A stretch of DNA of 64,000 nucleotides. It comes from Paramecium octaurelia. Taxonomy: Eukaryota > Ciliophora > Oligohymenophorea > Peniculida > Parameciidae. Shown piece after piece: positions 25,008 to 37,958 of this stretch (the stretch's first letter is position 1; each line of letters starts with the position of its first letter). The notes beneath the pieces are model-generated. The model saw nothing but the letters and a program-made list of their open reading frames with translations. It was not told the origin of the DNA and made no database searches. Where the stretch lies: positions 186,001-250,000 of the forward strand of contig CAJJDP010000018.1 in NCBI GenBank assembly GCA_905182995.1, written 5' to 3'. The translations under genes were made by a program, and so were the position numbers.

Positions 25008-26436
25008 TCATTTCTTTACTAATATATTATAAATATCAGATCCAACCTTAGGATTTATTTTTGGTAGGATTTGTTTCTTACTTCGATTACCACCTTAAGA
25101 TTGTTTCAACTTTCTAATCGCTTCATCAACATTAGTAAAGAAGGGTTTCTCTTTTTTTAATGGACTTTTGCTATTTAATTCATTGAAAACCATGCTGCCA
25201 GTCTATGATTAAGCAGGTTCACCATTAGAATTCAAATAGGAATCCATCAACTTATCATACGAGAGTGTTTTGAGAGCAAATTGTCGAAGATCCTTTTGAT
25301 ACTAAAATTTAGGCAAGGTTGTTGGATCTCTGACATCACTGCAAGTTTTTAATTCTAGTTATAATTTTGAGACCATTTATTTCTGAGATAGATTAATATA
25401 AATACTCTGAAAATTCTCCATTTGATGCCATCGAGAAAGGCTTCTCTGATATGATCATCTGTAGGATAAGGTTTAGAGTTTCTACACACTTCAGCTAATT
25501 AGAATTGACTCATTAAATTAAAATCAATAAGAGAAATCACAAAACAAGTAGTCTACATTCCTGTGACAGCAGTATATTGACTAGGCTTATAATGCTATAA
25601 TTCATAGTCTCCAATATACTTTCCAGGTCCTATTTCATCAATTTCTATTTTGAGATTTCTACTCTATTTATTGGGATCATATTTATGTTGAAATTAAATC
25701 AATCCATTTTTATTGATATTAAATGGTATTGTACGATAGAGTTTCACGGAACCTGTTTCTACTACATAAAAATTATTCAATGTCTGTCCTTAATTAATGA
25801 ATGCATAATTGGATTGAAATGTTCTATATTCCATCTTACTAGCAAGTCTAATTTTATCTGGAAAATTTAAAGAAAGAAATGGTTCTATTACATTGAGAAG
25901 GTTATATGCCTTTTATGTATTAATTGTACTTTACTTAATTTGCTTATTCAGATGAATGAAATTTCATGTATTTATTGAAATCATTCCTATGAAGAACCAT
26001 CAATTCAGTTTATTTCCCAACTACTATTGTAGCATTTCGGTCTGAATTAAATAACAATGCCAATTCACCAAAACAATCTCCTACACCTGAAATTCCAACT
26101 TATTTAATTTCGTCTAAGCCAGGACTTTTAATCAAAATTCTAGCTTCTCCCTTTAAAATGATATAAAATTTATCTGCAGGGTCTCCCTACCTAAAAAGGG
26201 TTTGCTCTTAATCATAAACTTCCAATTGTAAATATCGGCACATCTCTATAAACTCCTATGACTTTGTACTGAAGCATAGAAATATTTTAGTACTTTGTAA
26301 ATTGAATGAAAAAAGCAAAACTTTCCAGTATGTTTCTAATATCAATTAACTGTTCATTGTTTCTTTCATCAGAGGAAGAGAGTAAGAAATCTCTAATCTA
26401 TAAATACTTGTCTTAGAATAATTGTTTCGGATTCAT
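25008..26436 (-). CDS. Cyclic-nucleotide-binding-domain protein (two CNB domains)
   Basis: Starts MNPKQLFQDKYLQIRDFL; a 25-nt intron joins IQFTN to TKSQEFIEMCR. The first CNB domain shows YDQEQTLFRQGDPADKFYII, GVGDCFGELALLFNSDRNATIV (canonical phosphate-binding FGELAL--N-RAAT, with Asn in place of the usual Arg-Ala). A second, more diverged CNB follows: NQGQTLNNFYVVETG and GPGKYIGDYELQHY-PSQYTAV. No kinase or ion-channel part is present, and the C-tail is basic (KLKQSQGGNRSKKQ). It could be a cAMP/cGMP sensor or a PKA-regulatory-like protein without the docking region. Binding in the first domain is plausible, in the second doubtful. Confidence 0.8.
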
Positions 26437-26463
26437 TTTATATAAAAATTAATGAAAAATAAT

Positions 26464-28269
26464 ATGGATTTTATTTAAATGATGTTAGATCCTAATCTGA
26501 GCAAGGAGTATATTAAAGGTGTCAAAGGAGACTTAAATAGAAACCAATCTATAAATAATAAATTGAATATCTAAAAATTGCGTAAATTTTATAAGACTCT
26601 CAATAATGCTGATGTATTATAATTGTATAATTAGTTATTAAGTTATTGCGCCAATAAATTCAGTTGTTTACACAAAGCAGTGAAAGATGAATTACGAGAC
26701 AGATGTAACACACCCTTAACTTAATTTTGGCCAATTTTAGCAAATATTATTTAGAATAAAGAAGCTAATCCAAAATATTATACGGAATTGTTAAATATTA
26801 AGGATTTTCCTAATTATTTTTAAGATACTATTTAAAAGGATGTAGTTCGTACTTCAAACAATTAAGAGATGTAACTAAAACTAACTAATGTTTTAACAGC
26901 CTATGTTGTTAGAAATGCCTAAATTGGATATTGTTAAGGATTTAATTATATTGCACATTATCTATTATTGAATTAAAAATACTCAGAAGAGGTAAATATT
27001 TCAATTTAATTTAAGGACGCATTTTGGTTTTTATGCCACTTATTTGAGACTCTCTTGCCTGTGAATTATTATAATCATTTGTTTGGTGTTCTCTGCGATG
27101 ATGAAATATTACGATAGATTCTACAAAAAGAAAAACCCCATTTGATGGAACATTTTAGAAACTTATCTGTAGAAACTAGTTTATTCACAATTCAATGGTT
27201 AGTTTGTTGTTTCACATTTCACAATAAATTAACAGATACTATTTTTGATCTTTTATTAATAGAAGGTTCTAAAGCATAAATTAAATCTACATTAGCTTAT
27301 ATCAATCTATTGGAGGATTCATTGATGTAAACAAATGATATTGGTAGTCTGATAATGACTATCGAACATTTTATATCAACATTTTAAGATAGGTATATCT
27401 TCATAGAAGAATACAATAAAATATATGTGAATAATAAGCTATTGTAGAACATTAGATAAGATATCTCTAATTAGGTTGTATCTACAGTTTAATCAAGCGA
27501 CACCAAAAGAGTGACATCACTGAATGGATTTCTTGAAGATTTAAAAAAATAGAAATGTTAAGTGACCCACCCTATTTGCATATATGAATTAGAGACATGG
27601 AGTAGAAATAAGAAACATATGGATAATTTGGTTCTTAGAGTTGGATTATTAAATAAAATAAATATTGAAAATAAGAAACAATCGCTTAAAATTCCTGAGA
27701 GATTAAATAATTAACTTATCGTTAGACAAAATCATATCTGTGATAAAGATGATGGATTTTTGGTTAGAGCACTTTAACATAAGGATACCTATGAAATCTA
27801 ATTAGTTGACCTTAGCAAAAAAATATAATAAACTTAAGCTCCTCACTCACCTAGAAGTCGCAGTCCATTTAAAGATTTATTATTAACTCCTATTAAGGCT
27901 TTGAATAATGCATAAAATTTGGGATAAAAGCTGAGAATGAATCCAACAATCTACAAAATAGACAATCTTCCACTTTCTTCAAGCACCTTTGCTTTGCCTG
28001 TAAATGTAAGAAAGAAGACTTAAGGATGGAAGACACAAAGAGGTCGATCTCCAGAATAAACGAAGATGCTATTAAGAAAAATGAATGTGTATGGATCTCC
28101 TAAAAGAAAACTTGAAATGAATAGTTCGAACAATTTTATTAATCAATCTACAGATGTTTCATAATAGTATCCTACAACTTTGAAGGAGAGCAAATCAATT
28201 AAATTCATTGCCTAACTTTCCAGAAATACCAATTTAATAAATATTGACTTTTATCCAGATTAATAATGA
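26464..28269 (+). CDS. TBC-domain Rab GTPase-activating protein, about 593 aa
   Basis: Starts MDFIQMMLDPNLSKEY. The TBC arginine-finger motif is IQKDVVRTSNN (canonical I-x-x-D-x-x-R-T) and the glutamine-finger motif is YCQGFNYIA (canonical Y-x-Q-G). They are followed by AFWFLCHLFETLLPVNYY and ETSLFTIQWLVCCF (canonical W-FL--F), in the right order and spacing. One 24-nt intron (26992-27015). The C-terminal 200 residues are basic and Ser-rich (SPRSRSPF, GRSPEQT, GSPKRK). Both catalytic fingers are kept, so it should stimulate GTP hydrolysis by a Rab; which Rab is unknown. Starts 28 bp from the divergent cyclic-nucleotide protein. Confidence 0.88.
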
Positions 28270-28324
28270 ATATTTATATTCTATAAATGAATAAATTGTC
28301 TTATATATTAATACATCTTATAAC

Positions 28325-29568
28325 TCATGCTTATTAGTAAAAATTAAACTAATGTTTTCTTAAATAAATGATATACTCTTTCGGGGTTTTTAGAATCTGT
28401 TGAGGAAGAATGAATAGGGCTTGCAAGTCTGTAAGGTGAGTTTTATGAACTTGATTGTAAGGAGTAATTGTTGCTTGCTTGAATGGATATAGAATTTATG
28501 AATACGTAAATAGGAATTTATGGCTGGAGCAGGCAAGGCTAACTATTGTTATTGTTGGGTTGATCTATTGAATTAAAATAGGTTTGGATCAAATTAAAAG
28601 CAATAATCTTAAAATTCTAGAATTTATTTTTGAACATTACATTAATTTTATCTAGACAAAAGAAGATGAATTGGGCTATTGCAAGAGTACTAATGATAAG
28701 GAGAACCTATATTGCTGTACTGGGTATTGTTCTCATTATATGGAACGATATAGCTATGTTCTAATCTACTCGGAGAGGGTTCTTCGCAGGAGTATTTGAA
28801 AAGGTCTCCCATTTGGTATGCTTAATAGATGTTGGAGGATGTTACTTAAATTGGGGATGTATGAAACGATCTTAGCCAAGAGTAGGGAAAGACTATCAAA
28901 TTTTCTATTGAATTACTACTACATTTGATTTAAACCCTATGATGAAAATGAAGATCAAACCTACAAAATGGTTTGACTAGAACGAGTGGCTTAAACATTT
29001 TATTCCATGGAAGCTGAGAAATCAACTTCCATTTAAAATTAAGTTGTTTGAATTTCTCGGACAATCTTTTTCATCTCATCGTGCTCTTGCTTGTAATTGT
29101 CAATTTTTTGAATATTTGTGTTTTTTATCTCGATTTTATTCTCAGAATCATCTTAATTTCTTCTTCGAATGTATTGAAGCATGCTTCTAAGGAAGTTAGA
29201 GAATTATTTTACTTAAGTCCTCTTCTAAACCATTGATGCCTAAACTCACTTTGTCCGTAATGATTTTTGGTTTTCTTAAAACTGTACATATTGAGTTATC
29301 TATTATGAAATAGAAGATAACCTCAGAAAGCTGGGGTAGTTTTTATGCTTGAAATAGTTGGCAAGAACCTTGGATGATAGCTCATGGGAATTCAGGACTA
29401 TAAATGCATTGCCATCTTGATTCCAAGTAATGATATGGGATAAAGACGGGTTCTGAATAAGAAATAGTAGCTAAAAAGGTATACTTCAAGAATTTCATAT
29501 GTTTTCATCAAGAAAGAGGGGACATTGACTTTGAGGGCTGGAAGATCATTGATGTCTTAATTTGACAT
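28325..29568 (-). CDS. Heat-shock-factor-type transcription factor
   Basis: Starts MSNQDINDLPALKVNVPSF. The HSF DNA-binding domain is clear once introns of 32, 22 and 26 nt are removed: PSFLMKTYEILE, IITWNQDGNAFIVLN, LSSKVLANYFKHKNYPSFLRQLNMYSF (turn and recognition helix), KTKNHYG, EFRHQWFRRGLKSML. A heptad region follows (NIQKIDNYKQEHDEMKKIV), as needed for trimerisation. The tail is Gln/Ser/Asn-rich and may be the transactivation part. The family binds nGAAn repeats and drives stress genes; the window also holds Lon and FtsH genes, typical stress targets elsewhere, but I saw no convincing GAA-TTC arrays before them. The 3' border is approximate. Confidence 0.85.
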
Positions 29569-29695
29569 TAATATTTTTATAGGAATTTTCAAGAATATGC
29601 AAGCCATTAAAATAAAATATAGTTGAATAATAATTTAAAATATAAATGACTGTGATTAAAATAATGATAAAGTTTGTATTCTAATAATATAATAA

Positions 29696-31987
29696 ATGAA
29701 CGAAGTGCTGAAAACAATAGTTAAATTTTTGGAGCAGTCTGGTCTTTAATAATCAGCCCGTAAATTGAAGGAAGAAATAAGTAAATAAGTGATATAGATG
29801 TTTAAGTAATGATGAAAAATGAAATTGTCTGCGAAAAGTAACAACAATAAATGTTAATGGGTACCAAATATTTAAATTATTGAAAGACATTATCTGTTAA
29901 GCTTTGGAGCAGAAGAAGAAAGAAAAGAAGAAGCCAATCATCGATAGATAAGCAGTGCGCAGGAAACCCAAAGTATTCACATAAGAGCAGACAGAAAAAA
30001 TTATGGAATAATTAATGAATAGATTGGTGTCAAGGCCAAATTTATTAGAAGATGAGATACTCAATGAGAAGATTGAACGTTATTTTGATAATGCCACATT
30101 CTAAAAGATGGTAGATTAAGCAGATATATTTCATGATATATCAAATACTTCTATTGCAAATTCAATTGTCAAAAAAAAGAGAACTGAAACAAGTGAAGAA
30201 TAATAATAAGCTCCTTGTTTTGGTAAATGTAATAATTATAGTTTTTTATAGTTTCAAGAGAACGACTAAATAGTATTAGCAAAAATCAAATAACCTTAAC
30301 AACATTAAAAATAATAGTAAGTTTTGGAAAAATCACCATCAGTCGATGAGTTGTTTACAGAAGAGGATGTCTCAAGATCTGCTGCTAAACATCAACAATT
30401 TGAAGGCATAGATACTGCTAAAATGCCATCCATCATAAGGCCTGAAAGTGGATGTAATGATTCCTCATTCTTTCTACAAAATTCTTAGTCATTTGTATTG
30501 CAAGATATGGAAGAAAATAATAATATAATTGATGAATATAATGATGATGAGGATCCTGGATTTGATTTGTATGAAGTTGGAGAATAGAATTTCGTTAAAG
30601 TGTCTAAAAAATTGGCAGACAAATTTGGATTTCCTTAAAGAGCAATGGCCTAACTTAAGAAGAAAAAGGATGAAGTGAATTGTGATAATGAAGATGATAG
30701 TGCAGCATTATTGAAGAATTAATAGAAATCATAAGAAGAAAGTAGGAAAGGCTATATTTATTTGCCTCCTACTTTGAAACATCCTGTATCTACAGATGAT
30801 TTTTATCCTGTAGAATTTGATAAAGTTATCTATGATTGTTTCAATCTCAAAGTTATTTTTGATAGGGAAAGAACTGGGTTTGAAGAAACAAAAGATTTTC
30901 CCATAGTAATTAATTCAATCATTGGTGGTAGGTATCAAATATTAGAATATTTGGGATCAGCAGCATTTTCAAAAGCAGTTAAATGTTTAGATTTACAATC
31001 ATAAAAGGAAGTATGCATGAAGATCATAGAAAACAATAAGGATTATATGGATTAGAGCATAGATGAAATTAAATTATTGAGATATATAAATTCCAATGGA
31101 GATTGCGATGCTAAGAATGTGCTTAGATTATATGATTTCTTTTATCATAAAGAGCATTTATTTTTAGTTACAGAATTACTTAAAGATAATCTATATGAAT
31201 TCTATAAATACTACAGAGAAAAAGAAAAAGTTAATTATTTTACAGTTGGTAGATTATAAAAAGTAAGTAAATATTGTATTAATTTAGTTGACCAAATAAA
31301 TCTTGATTGCCTTAGATTATATCCATTCTCTTAAATTGATTCATTGTGATTTAAAACCTGAGAATATATTAATGAGATCTATAAGCAAATGTGAATGTAA
31401 AGTAATTGATTTCGGATCTTCATGTTTCATCCATGATCATCTATCTAGTTATGTTCAATCAAGAAGCTACAGAGCACCTGAAGTTATCATTGGGTGCAAA
31501 TATGATTATAAAATTGATATGTGGTCATTGGGATGTATCTTAGCTGAATTATGGACAGGATATGTATTGTTTTAGAATGACACTGTATAAGGCTTATTAG
31601 CTAGAGTCATTGGTATAATTGGTCCATTCCCTGAATATATGATGAAAGAGGGTAGATTAGTTAATTAATTCTTCACTAAGGAGAAACTACTTTATCAGGA
31701 TGCCATTGAAGACTAATAATAGTAACATTATCCTAATCCTGATATGTCAGATGCCTCAGTCAGAAGATAAAGGACTGGATTAATATAAATATTAATTCCT
31801 AAGAAATCTAATCTAAAGGCTAGACTTAAGACTGATGATATGTTCTTTTTAGATTTTGTTAAACAATTATTACAAATAGATCCTTCAAAAAGGTATAATA
31901 ATATGCGATTAATAAATTAGACCCTCAGCTAAAGATGCCCTCTATCATCCCTGGTTTACATAAACATAATATCCTGATGGATTATGA
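29696..31987 (+). CDS. Plant-type DYRK protein kinase with LisH-like N-terminus
   Basis: Starts [19 protein letters not shown], and residues 1-28 fit a LisH dimerisation motif. After two 26-nt introns comes a long acidic linker (about 300 residues), then [21 protein letters not shown], the glycine loop [38 protein letters not shown], catalytic loop [34 protein letters not shown] and [21 protein letters not shown] and YxQSRxYRAPEV mark the DYRK/YAK1 group; GSAAFSK instead of GxGxFG matches the plant-like DYRK subgroup. Introns include 31263-31287 (25 nt) and one after DPSKR. A tyrosine-containing loop suggests self-activation. Substrates unknown. Confidence 0.88.
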
Positions 31988-32018
31988 AATATATAAGCCA
32001 ATATATAAATTAATAAAA

Positions 32019-33473
32019 TCATTCTTCTTTTTATTCGTCACTGTAAATTTCCAAATGTTTTTATGTCCGATCAGATGGATATGTAATTGATAATGCAATC
32101 ATAAGTGTTCCTAAGACACTCAAGATTAAAAATGGCAGATAAGGATCTATAGCAAAAAGAGGGAAAAGCACATAAGGAGACGGGATTGAGACTACTTTGC
32201 CTACAGCCATGGCCAATCCACTCCCTCTGGATCTTAAATGAAGTGGATAACTTTCACAACATATAATAAATAGAGTAGAGAACATTCCTCTAGTTGCTAT
32301 CTTAATTAAAAGCATTCCAACAAATAAAAATGAAGCTTGATATATATAGAGCAATAAATTTGTTATTACTAACAAAATCGAAGCATAAATAATGATATTG
32401 ACTCTTCCTCCGTATTTTGGATCATCTATAAATAAGTAGATTACAAATGCAAAGACAAATTCAATCAAAAACAAATACAGCATATGCTCGAATCCTGAAT
32501 TTTCTTATGCAAATAAAAATGGCATCAAAAGATAGATGCTTAAATTCTAAAAATTAGCTAGTATCAGTAAAGTCCATAATTAGAGTGTAATTCTGAGATG
32601 CTATTTTGATAATACTCCATTTTCTTCGTTTAAGTTTTCTTTGATCATGAGATTGTTTTATCTTAATTACCAAGCGATTAATCCATCTTTTTCACTTTCA
32701 TTTAAGGCTTCTTTTGAACTATTATTTTATTTCTGTACTTCCTCAATCTCTTGGAATGCCACCGTATACTAGCCCTTATTTAAGTAATATCTAATGGTCT
32801 CTTTCAAATATAGAATGGATAATATGAAGCATAACAGTACTGGTATTCCATTAAACCTTATTAGTCCTCTCCAATTTCCACTTGTATAATCATCAAGAAA
32901 GAAAAAACACAGGAATATTAGGTAGGCTTTACCTGCAACATACATCAATGTCAATGAAAATGCAAATCTGCCTCTATATTTGGCCACAGCAACCTCAGTT
33001 ATAAAAACATATCCTAATGGACTCGTTGTACCAAACACTATGCCAAATAGTAATCTAAGGATGATAATTTCATTATAGGACTGAGCAAAACTAGTGTAAT
33101 AGACTAGTATCACTGAGAGTCCTGCAAAAATTGAAAATGATGTTTTTCGACCAATTTTATCTGTAATATAAGCACAAATGCAATTTCCTATAACCACTCC
33201 TCCAAGAAAAGAAGATCCTAGCGTTGCAACTTGAGTTTATGATAGTTACCATTCTTTTTGCAAAATTGCCATCAAAATGGACATAAAAACGTATTCAACA
33301 CCATCGCAAAACTCAATTAATCCGATAATGCTAACTGTTCTGAGTTAGTAAATTCCTGATCCAATCTTCTCTTCTAATATTTGATCAAAGGAAATCATAA
33401 GAGAATATTGTGTTTGATCTAAGAAAAAGAATTAATATTTTAATAAGTAAAAGTAAATTGTATTTGTATTCAT
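32019..33473 (-). CDS. Major-facilitator transporter (SV2/organic-cation-type)
   Basis: About 480 residues with 12 hydrophobic segments. The conserved loop 2-3 signature is present as CICAYITDKIGRKTSF (canonical G-x-x-x-D-x-x-G-R-x) and the RGR-type loop after helix 4-5 as VAKYRGRFAF. The second half repeats ESYPLHLRSRGSGLAMAVGKV. A long cytosolic loop with Glu/Lys lies between helices 6 and 7 (EIEEVQKQNNSSKEAL). The sequence type is that of organic-ion or SV2-like carriers; substrate unknown. Convergent with the DYRK gene, 31 bp between stops. Confidence 0.85.
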
Positions 33474-33489
33474 TTCTTTTTTATTGTCT

Positions 33490-34710
33490 TCATTTAAGCT
33501 GCTTTTGTAGGTTTTAGATATCTCTTGCTTATAGTTTGATTTAATTGATTTTATGAGGAAGGAGCTTATTCAAGCATTTAAAGAGCCTTGTACTCATTAA
33601 CAAAAATGTAGAGTAACTCCAATTTGCTCATTCCTTCGTATGGAACGGCAAGTTCTGATTTATTAAGTGAGAGTAAGAAGTCAAGGGATTAACTCATTCC
33701 AGATTATTCTGGATACCCTTGCATCAAGATTTACATTAATTCTTCTAAATGTGAACGTATGATGGCTTTGCATTCTAATTTTTCTTGACTTTAATAATAT
33801 TAATTTTTGGCTAATCGAATTCCATTCAACACAGTTTACACACTTGGCAAAGCTTTGGAGGACATCTGAACATATTAATCTTATTTAATAGGATAAGCTT
33901 CAACTGATACATCGCATTATTCTATGGAACTATTTAACAACGGATTATTAAGTTCCTTCTTTTTGGCAATAATAACATTCTTAACTAATTCTGCCATAGT
34001 ATGTTCATCGACTTAACCAGCAGCTATGTTTAAGAGACAATCAAAGTCAATTTTAGTGACTGGCTACTAGGAGTTGGCCTCTTCTTTAAAAAGAAAGGAT
34101 TCATCATTGGCTTACAGATCATCAGCAGTTTGTCCAATCTGATATATGTCTTTGATTGATTTTGGAAGTTTGATTCCTGTAGTCTAATCAGGAAGTGGTC
34201 TTTTATTGATTGCCTTGAAATCATAGTCATTTGAATCGATTTGTTTGATTTCTTTTGCAGGTGCTTGATTTTGCTATTTCTTTTCTGTTAATTGATTTTG
34301 TTTGTTTTATTATCTCAATTGATTAAGAAAGTGATTAGGTTGTTTTTTGAGAGTTAGAAAATTCTCAGATCTTTTGATTGCTTTGTCTAACTAGTTATGC
34401 AATTAGTGCGATAGATTCACATTATTGATTTCAGGTTTACTAACAATGTTCAATTAAATTAATGGTTGTATCAGAGGTTTAGCCATGAGATCTAAGTATT
34501 TAAAATGCTATTACACATATCTTTATCAAAATCAGTTTAATAAGGCCGAACAACATGAATCATCTTATCTTCAATTTGTGATTAATCTTTAAGTTCTACA
34601 TCATTGGAGATTGTCAACTTCTACCGTTCTATTTGTTAAATCGAATTATTTTGATAGATGTTCGACTTAGAGAAGAATTGTTATAACTTGTGCATTCGAA
34701 GGTCGTTCAT
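33490..34710 (-). CDS. Orphan hydrophilic protein, about 400 aa
   Basis: Starts MNDLRMHKLQQFFSKSN; a 23-nt intron in codon TAT joins DFDKDMY to LMAKPLIQPL. It is Gln/Lys/Asn-rich, with ordered-looking helical parts near the C-terminus (SLDFLLSLNKSELAVPYEGM, KLELLYIFVNEYKALQML), and ends DIQNLQKQLK. No domain recognised. It lies 16 bp upstream of the transporter start on the same strand, and is divergent from the methyltransferase gene. Confidence 0.62.
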
Positions 34711-34773
34711 TTATTATTAAATTAATTTTTGTGGTAAATGCAAGGAGTATTACCTACATAATGTCGAGATTTT

Positions 34774-36845
34774 ATGAATAAACAGTATTGGTAAAGATTC
34801 TTCAAAAAGATTAAGAAAGAAGGTCAATAGAATGAATTCTTTGAGTGGTATGGCAATTATGATAGCTACAATCATTTGTTTAAAAAATATATCAAAATGG
34901 AAGATAGTGTATTCCATGCAGGTTGTGGTAAATCACTACTATCTGAATAACTCTATGACAATGGCATTTGCAAAAATATCACAAATGTTGATTATGAAAA
35001 AATTGTAATAATTGATTACTTAACCTTATTAGTCCTTAGATTAGATGCGCAAGAGATCTGAGAATAAGAGACCAGAAATGACATTTTAATGCATGTCTTT
35101 GACTGAAGAAATTAATATTCAATCTGAATAATTCGATGTTATTCTAGACAAGGGAACTCTTGATGCTATCTTTCCAGATGAAGAAACACCTTAAGTTAAT
35201 ACTTATCTAGCAAATATGCTCAGAATATTAAAGAAGAACGGCAAATTCATCATCATATCTCTATTACAAGATCATATTCTAAAAACTCTATTGTAATTAC
35301 AAGTTAATATCCAAATTTATGAATGCGTAATTGAGAAAAGCAAACTTTATCCATTTTTTATCGTTATTGATAAAAGTGAGTAAAAATCAATTTAATTCTT
35401 TTAATTACAAAAGGAAGTTCAGACTCTAACAATTAAATAGGCAGAGGAAATAATAAAGAAGATATAATTACAGAATCATTTTGTTACTTCAATCCATAAA
35501 CTCAGATAAAGTCAAAGCTTCACCTTAGATATTTGGGATAATAACAATAAATAAACACCTAGATATAAATTAGATATTTATGATAATGATGACAGTAAAA
35601 TTTTATTATAGAAAACTTGTGGATGTTTTATTGTTCCTTAAGGAAGAGAGTAATCTTTCTTATTTGGAACCGAATAAGGACACAAAGAATTAATAAAATA
35701 AATGAAAATGTCAAGGTGTGTAATAGCACGTATGAATCCAGGACATAAATTCAACAATATGAAATAGGTGTAACAGGAATTGTCTGAACCTATGAAATAA
35801 TTAATACCGAAGGGTTGCACTAATATTCCTTGCCCATTTTTAACAGATGGGGATGAAATTGGAGAAAAGAATATAATATTCGAAGCTGATGATTGCATAG
35901 TAGAAGATCTAATTATTGATGATATTAAATATAGGAGACTCATAATTAAGAGTGCTTTAGATTTAATTTAGAGTGAAGCCAAAATTATAAACAATAAAGT
36001 TGATAATTCATATTTAGATTTCGAGGCATATGTTGCAATAGTTGCAGGGTTAGCATTTAATAAAGCAAAGGAAGTTCTTATTTTGGGAGGTGGAGTTGGT
36101 CTATTGAGTAGATTCATAAATTAACATTTTGGAGTCAAGGTTACTAATATCGAATTAAGTGATGATATTGTGAATATCGCAAAAACATTCTTTGATTTCA
36201 AAAATACAGAGTCAGAGACTTTAGTATGTTGTGATGCACTTGATTATGTAGATTAAACTCTAGAATGCCATCAATATGACACCATCATTGTTGACATTAA
36301 TGGTAATCTCTATTTCTTATACTTTAGCATCCCAAGCCAATCAGTTGTCACCACCTAAATAGTTCTTGTCTGCTGAATTTCTTAGTAAACTTAGGACATT
36401 ACTTACCCCTTAAGGAATCATCATCATCAATGTTTTGGATTCACAAAAAGAATTAACCCAATTACCTTGGGACCTTTATTATTCTAGGAAGTGTGAGAAT
36501 GAAATCAACGAGATATTCTATTTAATCAATGCATAGAAGGAAAAGAAGGAAGTAGATGGAAAAGAGATTGATGTTATTGACAAGGGTATCCTAGATGCAA
36601 TTGCTCAGTAATTGAAGGAGGCTAGAGTCAATTTCTCTAAGGGCAACTGGGATAATTCAATGAATTTGGCTACTGAAATAGATAACATTAGACTTAAGCA
36701 TCCGGTTTTTAAGACTTAAGCATTTTAAACTCAGGATGCATTGCTTGTCTAGGATGGAGAAATTATCAATAATCGCAAAGATTTTTATTAAGAAGACTTG
36801 AAGAAGGTTTAAAAGAAAAAGCATAATAGACGTAGAAAGAATTGA
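34774..36845 (+). CDS. METTL13-like double methyltransferase (eEF1A N-terminus/lysine methyltransferase type)
   Basis: Starts MNKQYWQRFFKKIKKEGQQ, matching the YW--FF start of METTL13, followed by FFEWYGNYDSY, FHAGCGKSLLSEQLYD (SAM-binding motif I), MRKRSENKRPEMTF and FDVILDKGTLDAIF. After a 250-residue middle comes a second Rossmann domain of spermidine-synthase type: ALDLIQSEAKII, VLILGGGVGLLSRFI, VTNIELSDDIV, TIIVDIN, then LLTPQGIIIINV. A 28-nt intron follows YEKI and a 25-nt one follows DIN. In animals and plants this two-domain protein methylates eEF1A at Lys55 and at the N-terminus; the order of both domains is kept here, so the same role is likely. The C-tail is basic (KKVQKKKHNRRRKN). 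Confidence 0.87.
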
Positions 36846-36945
36846 GTTTGCTTTCAATTTTTTATTTTATTGTATTTTAAAATCAAATTTTAATTAGAAA
36901 GAGAATTTCCTGTAAAAAATTTATTTAATTTAAAAAAAGATTCAA

Positions 36946-37958
36946 ATGGAAGAGAGCACAATTGATTGGGATAAAGTAACAGCCATGGATAAGTATGCCA
37001 TTTCATATTATTAAAGTGAGACCCTTCTTCAGTTTGCAAACGATCTATATGAAGCTCTTCATCTCGAATAAGCGAAATCTGCATATTAGTTGTACCTCAA
37101 AAGAAACCATAAAAATATTGAAGCCTTAGATCAATATACAGATTGCTTAGAATAAATGGGTCTGGTAGATGAATTACAACAGGCTCTCACTCCATATTTG
37201 AATTAACAAGATTTAATCACGTATGTCCACAAATTAAATTCACTAGTTCTTATGAACATTGTTACAAATTGTTATTTAAATATGCGCAGACGCAATAAGG
37301 AAAATAAGCCATTTAGATATACGAGTATGGAATTTAGCTAGCTTTGCAGAGGAACGCTTCTAAAAGGGACATTGGAGATGCTTTTGCTGCCATAGCTGAA
37401 GTTTATTAAACTGATTTATTATAATTCAAAGAATCAGAATAAACTTGTACCGATGCAATAAATAATGCTTTCAAATATGATCCTTTGAATTTAGATGCAT
37501 TTCTCTAATTGGCTAATTTTCATCTCAATAAAGAAGACGAAGAGGCTGCCAAGAAAGACTTAAGAGTTATCTACGAAAAGTTGGAACATGAAATGGAAGA
37601 ATATGACGAAGACTTTATACTTCAAGTTGGAAAATTATTGGTGGAAGTGGAATTATTTGATTAGGCAATTAAAATATTGAGAATGCTGGTCGATAGAAAC
37701 GCTGAAGATCCAGAAAGTTTATATATGCTTGCTTTTGCATTGTGGAAGGCATAGAAATATGAGGAAAGTTCAAAAATAGTCAATGGAATTCTTTAATTAC
37801 CTGATGCTAAAGAAGATTAAGTATATATTAATAATTAATACAATTAGGAAATTTGGACAGCTACTTTAGAGTTAAAGGATCAATTAGAGAAAGAAACATG
37901 GATGGATGTTGAAGATGAGGAACAAAATGAATTGTAAAAGTTGTAACAACTAGAATGA
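36946..37958 (+). CDS. TPR-repeat protein, possibly ACL4-like ribosome-assembly chaperone
   Basis: Starts MEESTIDWDKVTAMDKYAIS. TPR-like helices are visible: LLQFANDLYEALHLEQAKSA, NIEALDQYTDCLEQMG, DAFAAIAEVYQTDLLQFKES, NLDAFLQLANFHLNKEDEEA, DPESLYMLAFALWKAQKYEES. The acidic end (WMDVEDEEQNELQKL) fits Acl4, the chaperone of ribosomal protein uL4, but a general TPR protein is possible. A 29-nt intron is needed before ITQQGKQAIQ. It follows the methyltransferase on the same strand after 100 bp. Confidence 0.68.
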
